NCBI GenBank assembly: GCA_964638595.1 | Contig: CAZWYU010000056.1 | Span: 1-11,049 of the forward strand | Origin: CAZWQR01 sp964638595 | Lineage (GTDB): Bacteria > Patescibacteriota > Minisyncoccia > Minisyncoccales > PEYH01 | DNA length: 11,049 nucleotides | Reading direction: 5' to 3' | Shown: positions 7,567 through 11,049 of the stretch, piece after piece | Numbering within the stretch: position 1 is the first letter of the stretch | Layout: every line of letters begins with the position of its first letter | Notes under the pieces: generated by a model | The model's database searches: none | What the model was told of the DNA's origin: nothing | Seen by the model: the letters and a program-made list of their open reading frames with translations, nothing else | Program-made: the position numbers and the translations under genes

Positions 7567-8622
7567 ATGAGTTTTGAATTTATAAATTATTCTTTTTTAA
7601 ACAATACAATCCTCGATTATTTAATCTCCTTGGGAATCTTTTTTGCTGTTTTGATAGGTTTGAGAATTTTTAGAGGGATTGTTGTCCTGCGTTTAAAAAA
7701 AATAAGCGAGAAAACAAAAACTGACATTGATGATTTATTAGTTAAAATTATTGATTCTGTCGGAAGTTTTTTTTACATGTTCCTTTCTTTTTATATAGCC
7801 ATAAGACCTTTAAATTTTAGAGATACAGTTTTTAGGATTATTGGTTATTTTCTTTTCTTTATAATTGTTTACTATATTGTTAAAGCTATTCAGTCTTTAA
7901 TAGATTATGGCACAAACAAACTTTTAGTTCTTAAACAAAAAGAAGGAAAGGAACTTGATAAATCAGTAATAGACCTTTTAGCAAAAATTCTTAAGGGGAT
8001 TGTTTGGGCTATCGCTATTATTATTCTTCTTCAGAATCTTGGATATAACATCTCCGCATTGGTAGCTGGGCTTGGTATTGGCGGTATTGCGATTGCTTTT
8101 GCTCTCCAAAATATTTTAGGTGATTTATTTGCTTCTTTTGCCATTTATTTTGATAAGCCCTTTCAGACAGGTGATTTTATTATTGTTGGAAAAGATATGG
8201 GAACGGTTAATCACGTCGGTATTAAATCCACTAGACTGCAAAGTTTACAGGGAGAAGAAATTATAGTTTCTAATAAGGAATTAACCGAGGCTAGAATCCA
8301 TAATTACAAAAAAATGGAAAAGCGGAGAATTGCTTTTGTTTTTGGTTTGACTTATGAAACTTCTACAGAAAAGCTTAGAAGAGTGCCTTCAATAATTGAA
8401 AAGCTAATGGCTGATATTGAACTGGCCGATTTAGATAGAGCCCATTTTAAAGAGTTTGCTGATTTTAGCTTGAATTTTGAAGTTGTTTATTACCTTAATT
8501 CCAGTGATTATAATAAATATATGGATACCCAACAAGAAATTAATTTAAAAATCAAGGAAGCTTTTGAAATAGAGGGAATTGAGATGGCTTATCCTACTCA
8601 GAAAATTTTTATAAACAAATAA
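7567..8622 (+). CDS. MscS-family small-conductance mechanosensitive channel
   Basis: A 351-residue inner-membrane channel that would release solutes during hypo-osmotic shock. Hydrophobic segments lie at about 15-36, 62-80, 88-108 and 141-157. They are followed by the pore-lining helix, rich in small residues (NISALVAGLGIGGIAIAFAL, 161-180), and the hallmark QNILGDLFASFAIYFDKPFQTGDFI (181-205), which runs into the cytoplasmic beta domain. VNHVGIKSTRL (215-224) and a conserved VSNKEL (234-239) are typical of MscS beta domains. The C-terminal alpha/beta domain runs to residue 351 and ends EIEGIEMAYPTQKIFI, the usual family ending. Extra N-terminal helices make it closer to YnaI- or YbdG-type channels than to the three-helix MscS. 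The ATG at 7567 has no SD. The gene is divergent from the DUF5654-like gene. Confidence 0.93.
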   Translation: MSFEFINYSFLNNTILDYLISLGIFFAVLIGLRIFRGIVVLRLKKISEKTKTDIDDLLVKIIDSVGSFFYMFLSFYIAIRPLNFRDTVFRIIGYFLFFIIVYYIVKAIQSLIDYGTNKLLVLKQKEGKELDKSVIDLLAKILKGIVWAIAIIILLQNLGYNISALVAGLGIGGIAIAFALQNILGDLFASFAIYFDKPFQTGDFIIVGKDMGTVNHVGIKSTRLQSLQGEEIIVSNKELTEARIHNYKKMEKRRIAFVFGLTYETSTEKLRRVPSIIEKLMADIELADLDRAHFKEFADFSLNFEVVYYLNSSDYNKYMDTQQEINLKIKEAFEIEGIEMAYPTQKIFINK

Positions 8623-8645
8623 GGATTTATTCTTTTTTTCTTAAT

Positions 8646-8676
8646 AAAAAAAGCCAACCATTTTTTGCTGGTTGGC
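8646..8676 (-). terminator. Intrinsic terminator of the receiver-like gene
   Basis: Read on the minus strand, a perfect 8-bp stem (GCCAACCA / TGGTTGGC, plus-strand 8653-8660 and 8669-8676) with an 8-base loop is followed directly by seven T residues (plus-strand A run 8646-8652). It begins 16 bases after the receiver-like stop. On the plus strand no T run follows the stem, so it is unlikely to end MscS transcription efficiently. Confidence 0.88.
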
Positions 8677-8692
8677 AGAGCAGAGATAATTT

Positions 8693-9061
8693 TTATAATC
8701 CTAAAACATAGAGGAGCACTTGAGGCAGGGAGTCATAGTCGCAGACATAATGACAGCCGGCTTTTTTTAGTCTTTCTTGAAAACTTTCTTTTTCAGAGAT
8801 TCCAATAATATTTCCCAAAAAGGTTGTTGTGAATTCTTTGATTAAAGCTGTTGATGTCTCATGAATGCCCAAAAAATCACTTATTATTATTGCGTCTAAC
8901 TGGAGCCAGCCATTAATACTGCACTCTGCAATACGGGTTTTTGCTTCATTCTCTGAAGTTGCCCATATAAATTGAATATTCTTGCCTTTTAGTGCTTTTT
9001 TTAGTGTTTTACGTTGATTTTCTGATTGGTCCTTTATAACCAAAACCTTTGCTCCGTTCAT
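8693..9061 (-). CDS. Degenerate response-regulator receiver-domain protein, stand-alone
   Basis: A 122-residue protein whose pattern is that of a CheY-like receiver: a hydrophobic first strand KVLVIKDQ (5-12), a middle strand DAIIISDFLG (56-65) with Asp62 in the place of the phospho-acceptor, then NIIGIS (84-89) with Ser89 at the switch Ser/Thr position, and GCHYVCDY (102-109). One acid of the usual Asp pair is replaced by Lys10, leaving only Asp11. The conserved Lys of the Lys-Pro motif is replaced by Asp108. Mg2+ binding and phosphorylation may therefore be weak or lost, making it a likely pseudo-receiver. There is no output domain and no histidine kinase in the window. The start is firm: a perfect AAGGAGG (plus-strand 9067-9073) lies 5 bases before the ATG, the only strong SD in the window. 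It has its own terminator and is divergent from parA. Confidence 0.78.
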   Translation of the reverse strand: MNGAKVLVIKDQSENQRKTLKKALKGKNIQFIWATSENEAKTRIAECSINGWLQLDAIIISDFLGIHETSTALIKEFTTTFLGNIIGISEKESFQERLKKAGCHYVCDYDSLPQVLLYVLGL

Positions 9062-9066
9062 ATTTT

Positions 9067-9095
9067 CCTCCTTAACTGATAGGTTTGCGATTATA
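9067..9095 (-). promoter_or_regulatory. SD and -10 box of the receiver-like gene
   Basis: On the minus strand a consensus TATAAT (plus-strand 9090-9095) would start transcription near 9083, giving a short leader of about 22 bases that contains the AAGGAGG SD (9067-9073). The -35 is unclear. TTGACT (plus-strand 9118-9123) is a near-perfect hexamer but lies 22 bases from this -10; it would suit the weaker TAATTT box at 17 bases. Confidence 0.55.
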
Positions 9096-9127
9096 AATTA
9101 GCATATAAGACTAATTGAGTCAAACCT
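9081..9127. repeat. Interrupted inverted repeat in the receiver-parA intergenic region
   Basis: AGGTTTG (9081-9087) is mirrored by CAAACCT (9121-9127). Nested inside, AATTAG (9096-9101) is mirrored by CTAATT (9111-9116) around a 9-base loop. The repeat covers the candidate -10 of the minus-strand gene and the candidate -35 of the plus-strand promoter. It could be an operator for a dimeric regulator controlling both genes, or a structured RNA leader. Confidence 0.5.
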
Positions 9128-9142
9128 TATAAAGCGTATAGT
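9115..9142 (+). promoter_or_regulatory. Candidate sigma70-type promoter towards parA
   Basis: TTGAGT (9115-9120), a 16-base spacer and TATAGT (9137-9142) match the bacterial housekeeping consensus well (5 of 6 at -10). Transcription would start near 9149, leaving a leader of about 110 bases before the parA ATG. The -35 overlaps the right half of the inverted repeat. Confidence 0.45.
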
Positions 9143-9180
9143 GCCTTTTTTAGGGGAGACGTACAGAAGAGCACAGATTT

Positions 9181-9198
9181 TTTATTCAGTTTATTCAG
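9181..9198. repeat. Tandem 9-mer upstream of parA
   Basis: TTTATTCAG occurs twice with no spacer (9181-9189 and 9190-9198), directly before a possible -35 (TTGAAT, 9200-9205). Two exact adjacent copies, one turn-like step apart, could be a binding site for a regulator, perhaps ParA itself. With only two copies in AT-rich DNA, chance is possible. Confidence 0.35.
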
Positions 9199-9199
9199 A

Positions 9200-9228
9200 T
9201 TGAATTTTTGGTTAATTTGTTATATGGT
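9200..9228 (+). promoter_or_regulatory. Second candidate parA promoter
   Basis: TTGAAT (9200-9205), a 17-base spacer and TATGGT (9223-9228) would start transcription near 9235, about 24 bases before the ATG. No SD follows. It is weaker at -10 than the 9115-9142 candidate but better placed for a short leader. Confidence 0.35.
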
Positions 9229-9258
9229 ATTTTAATAGCTAAAATATAAAGTATTCTA

Positions 9259-9990
9259 ATGTCCAAAATCATAGCAATTGCTAATTTAAAAGGAGGAGTT
9301 GGCAAAACCAATGTTGCTATAAATTTGTCTATGTTTTTGGTTGCTTTGGGCAAAAAGATTTTGTTAATAGATTTAAGTCCTCAATCTGACGCCAGTTTTT
9401 GTTTAGGAGTTCAGAAAAAGAAAAATTTTATTGAAGATGTTTTACTTCAAAAAATAAGACCTAGTATTTCAATTAAGAATACCCCCTATTTTGGCTTTGA
9501 TCTTATTCCTTCGTCTTCAGGCTTAAGACAAGCCAAAAATGAATTAGATAAAGTTAGGAGAGGAGAATTGCGTTTAAAAAAAGTTCTAGAAGAACTAGAG
9601 TATGATTTTGTAATAATAGATACAGCTCCAAACTTTGATATTTTAATGCAAAACGCTTTGTTTGCTGCAGATGAAGTTATCATCCCGGTTCAAGCAGAAC
9701 CATTAGCAATGCGTTCAGCTAAAGACTTCGTTTCTATAATTGATAAAAGAAAAATGGATATTGAAAGAATTAGGATTTTAATAACTATGTATCTCTGGAG
9801 GAGCTTGCTTTCTCGGAAGATATTTAAATCTGCAAAAAAAGATTTTGCAGACAAACTTTTTAATACAACAATACCTCAAGCAGCTATTCTGGCTCAATTG
9901 CCGGAAAAAAAGGAACCGATTTTGAAGACTGTTCCTAATTCTAGAGCCGCTAGAGCCTATAATCAACTAGCAGAGGAAGTGATAGAATAA
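9259..9990 (+). CDS. parA: ParA/Soj-type deviant-Walker ATPase, orphan
   Basis: A 243-residue cytoplasmic ATPase of the ParA/MinD superfamily that would position DNA or another cargo by ATP-driven dimerisation. The deviant Walker A is KGGVGKT (residues 11-17) with the signature Lys11. The Walker A' region is LLIDLSPQSDAS (35-46), and Walker B is VIIDTAP (118-124). IIPVQAEPLAMRSAKD and the C-terminal PILKTVPNSRAARAYNQLAEE are typical of chromosomal ParA. The length fits a minimal ParA, with no N-terminal DNA-binding helix-turn-helix as in plasmid P1-type ParA. The usual DLDPQGNAS motif is changed to DLSPQSDAS. No ParB follows and I see no parS-like 16-mer, so the partner is elsewhere or it serves another cargo. 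The ATG at 9259 has no SD. It is divergent from the receiver-like gene and convergent with the surface protein gene. Confidence 0.93.
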   Translation: MSKIIAIANLKGGVGKTNVAINLSMFLVALGKKILLIDLSPQSDASFCLGVQKKKNFIEDVLLQKIRPSISIKNTPYFGFDLIPSSSGLRQAKNELDKVRRGELRLKKVLEELEYDFVIIDTAPNFDILMQNALFAADEVIIPVQAEPLAMRSAKDFVSIIDKRKMDIERIRILITMYLWRSLLSRKIFKSAKKDFADKLFNTTIPQAAILAQLPEKKEPILKTVPNSRAARAYNQLAEEVIE

Positions 9991-10036
9991 AGTGTACTAT
10001 ATTAAAGATAGTTCGAACATTTTTTGCCGCTGTTTT

Positions 10037-10074
10037 GACAATTTTAAATTTTTCTTTGGCTAGGCAAATTGTTA
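10037..10074. repeat. Weak inverted repeat downstream of parA
   Basis: ACAATTT (10038-10044) pairs with AAATTGT (10066-10072) and can be extended by a G-T and a T-A pair, with a loop of about 21 bases. It sits in the 118-base gap between two convergent genes and may act as a weak bidirectional terminator. It has no proper T run directly after the stem. A separate 5-bp stem, CAGAA/TTCTG (10089-10107), is weaker still. Confidence 0.25.
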
Positions 10075-10108
10075 TAGAAACCTAAAAGCAGAAAGCATTT
10101 TATTCTGT

Positions 10109-10912
10109 TTATCTTTTCTTCTTTTTGGATAAGATCTTCTTAACTATGATCCCAATTATAACAATAATTGCTGCCCCGGAGATAAAATACAATAATTTCC
10201 CCATGTCGAATTTTTTACCTCCTATATCGAATTCTTCACCTACCGTTCCCCTCTTAATATCCACGGCAAGTGTTCTTGGGTTTCCAATTCTTCCCCCAAA
10301 AAACTCTCCCTCTTTAGCAGGTTCGCCCCCTTCTGGAGGAGGCAACGAAATGGTTATAGAATATACTGCATTCTCTTTAAGATTTTTAAAATAAACATTT
10401 GAATAATCCTTGCAAGGACATTTGCATTCTGGATTATAATACCAATAGTGACCAAGATTCTGCATATAGTCATTTCTTTCTTCACTTATTTCATTCCACA
10501 ATTTCGCCTTTTCTGATTCATCGTCAGACTCTACATACTCCTTCCACATCCTTTTATACTCATTACTTGTCTTCCAATTGTTTAAGTCTTCTTGAAATCT
10601 GTATTTTTCTGTAACATAAGTATCGCAACCTTTTTTGTTTAAATACCAATTATCCTGCCATTCACTGTAGCTTAAAACCTTATCGTCTTTTGTTTTGTAG
10701 AAAGTTGCTGAATCATATTGTTGTCCTATATAACAAACACCATTCTCGCAGGCGGGGTTCGAGATATCGTGATTATGAAAAATCAGACTGTGTTTTATTC
10801 TTTTACCGTCTTCGTAAAGAATTATTTTATTAGTAGCAAAATATACACCAAAAATGTTTCCACCAATTAAGAAACTTAACAAACCTACAATTAGAATATA
10901 TTTCCAATTCAT
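10109..10912 (-). CDS. Unrecognised cysteine-containing membrane-anchored surface protein
   Basis: I do not recognise this 267-residue protein. An N-terminal hydrophobic segment (5-26) follows a short basic end and could be a signal anchor. A second (239-259) is followed by the strongly basic tail KKILSKKKKR. This predicts both ends in the cytoplasm and residues 27-238 outside. The outer part is rich in Trp, Tyr and charged residues, and holds six Cys: 55, 60, 96, and 163, 165, 167 in a CKCPC cluster. These could form disulfides or bind metal. A Pro/Gly-rich stretch (LPPPEGGEP, 190-198) precedes a Gly-rich segment before the second anchor, like a linker. The C-terminal pattern resembles a sorting or retention tail, but no LPXTG-type motif is evident. 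The ATG at 10912 has no SD. TATAAA lies just upstream, and a frame from the right edge ends in ATGA here, so it may be second in an operon. Confidence 0.75.
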   Translation of the reverse strand: MNWKYILIVGLLSFLIGGNIFGVYFATNKIILYEDGKRIKHSLIFHNHDISNPACENGVCYIGQQYDSATFYKTKDDKVLSYSEWQDNWYLNKKGCDTYVTEKYRFQEDLNNWKTSNEYKRMWKEYVESDDESEKAKLWNEISEERNDYMQNLGHYWYYNPECKCPCKDYSNVYFKNLKENAVYSITISLPPPEGGEPAKEGEFFGGRIGNPRTLAVDIKRGTVGEEFDIGGKKFDMGKLLYFISGAAIIVIIGIIVKKILSKKKKR

Positions 10913-11049
10913 AATTTATATTGATTGATTTTAATTTTGAAGCTTTCTAAAATTAGCTTTAAGAATTTTTTTACAAAATATGGTTTGAGTCGATATCTTT
11001 TACAGGTTCTTTGGCAGTTTTTAATAAAGAACGCGGCGAGCCCGCTTGC
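10909..11049 (-). other. Possible 3' end of a gene entering from the right edge (minus strand)
   Basis: One minus-strand frame is open for 46 codons from the window edge and ends in a TGA that overlaps the next gene's ATG (ATGA), the same coupling seen at iorB/glmU-like. The peptide is very basic (for example KRYRLKPYFVKKFLKLIL) and I cannot assign it. A second minus-strand frame is open from the edge to a TAA at 10971 and gives a more balanced peptide (SPRSLLKTAKEPVKDIDSNH). Only one can be right, and a non-coding repeat would explain both. Confidence 0.3.
11006..11045. repeat. Palindromic, GC-rich patch at the right edge
   Basis: GTTCTTT (11006-11012) pairs with AAAGAAC (11026-11032) across a 13-base loop. 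Next to it, GCGG (11033-11036) pairs with CCGC (11042-11045) across 5 bases. Sixteen of the last 21 bases are G or C, against a strongly AT-rich window. This may be the edge of a structured RNA, a dispersed repeat or a gene of other origin. Confidence 0.45.

Noticed and set aside
8653..8676. Terminator for the MscS-type gene on the plus strand
   Set aside because: The stem is perfect, but no T run follows it on the plus strand; the T run lies on the minus-strand side.
9486..9966. Minus-strand open frames inside parA
   Set aside because: They are shadows of a ParA with intact Walker motifs.
10010..10017. GTTCGAAC palindrome after parA as a parS or attachment site
   Set aside because: It is only 8 bases, occurs once and does not match the usual 16-base parS; chance is likely.
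10125..10614. Plus-strand open frames opposite the surface protein
   Set aside because: The minus-strand frame is longer (267 codons) and shows sensible anchors, a charged tail and clustered cysteines.
1..11049. CRISPR array, tRNA or rRNA genes, insertion sequence
   Set aside because: No regular repeat-spacer pattern, cloverleaf, rRNA-like segment or transposase motif was seen on either strand.

Overview
The window is strongly AT-rich and uses the standard code: TGA ends iorB. Genes are densely packed, many with overlapping ends, and most starts have no Shine-Dalgarno (SD) sequence. This style, plus a bacterial GlmS, an archaeal-length GlmU-like enzyme, a DUF5654-type small membrane protein and an orphan ParA, suggests a Patescibacteria (CPR) genome, perhaps of Parcubacteria type. 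That placement is inference from gene content; no rRNA or other marker gene is present. A DPANN archaeon is less likely, given the bacterial GlmS, one perfect bacterial SD and one bacterial intrinsic terminator.

Left block (2-7277, all +): the 3' nine-tenths of glmS, whose start lies outside the window, then a compact chain iorA-iorB-glmU-like-PP-loop ATPase-MFS transporter. The last four junctions overlap by 1, 4, 11 and 11 bases, so the five genes are very probably one transcript. GlmS and the GlmU-like protein belong to UDP-N-acetylglucosamine synthesis for the cell envelope. IorAB is a 2-oxoacid (arylpyruvate):ferredoxin oxidoreductase of amino-acid fermentation. The PP-loop protein is a predicted tRNA-thiolation enzyme.

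Middle (7286-8622): a small DUF5654-like membrane protein on the minus strand, convergent with the transporter, and a divergently transcribed MscS-type mechanosensitive channel.

Right block (8646-11049): a degenerate receiver-domain protein on the minus strand, with a perfect SD and its own intrinsic terminator. It is divergent from an orphan ParA-type ATPase across a 197-base region that carries an inverted repeat, candidate promoters facing both ways and a tandem 9-mer. Next comes an unrecognised two-anchor, cysteine-containing surface protein on the minus strand. The right edge holds a GC-rich palindromic patch that may belong to another gene or a repeat cut off by the window.

Most of the left half is ordinary metabolism. 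The points most worth checking are the receiver/ParA divergent module, the IorA that lacks its ferredoxin tail, the cysteine-bearing PP-loop enzyme, the unknown surface protein, and the frequent absence of SDs with -10-like boxes close to start codons.
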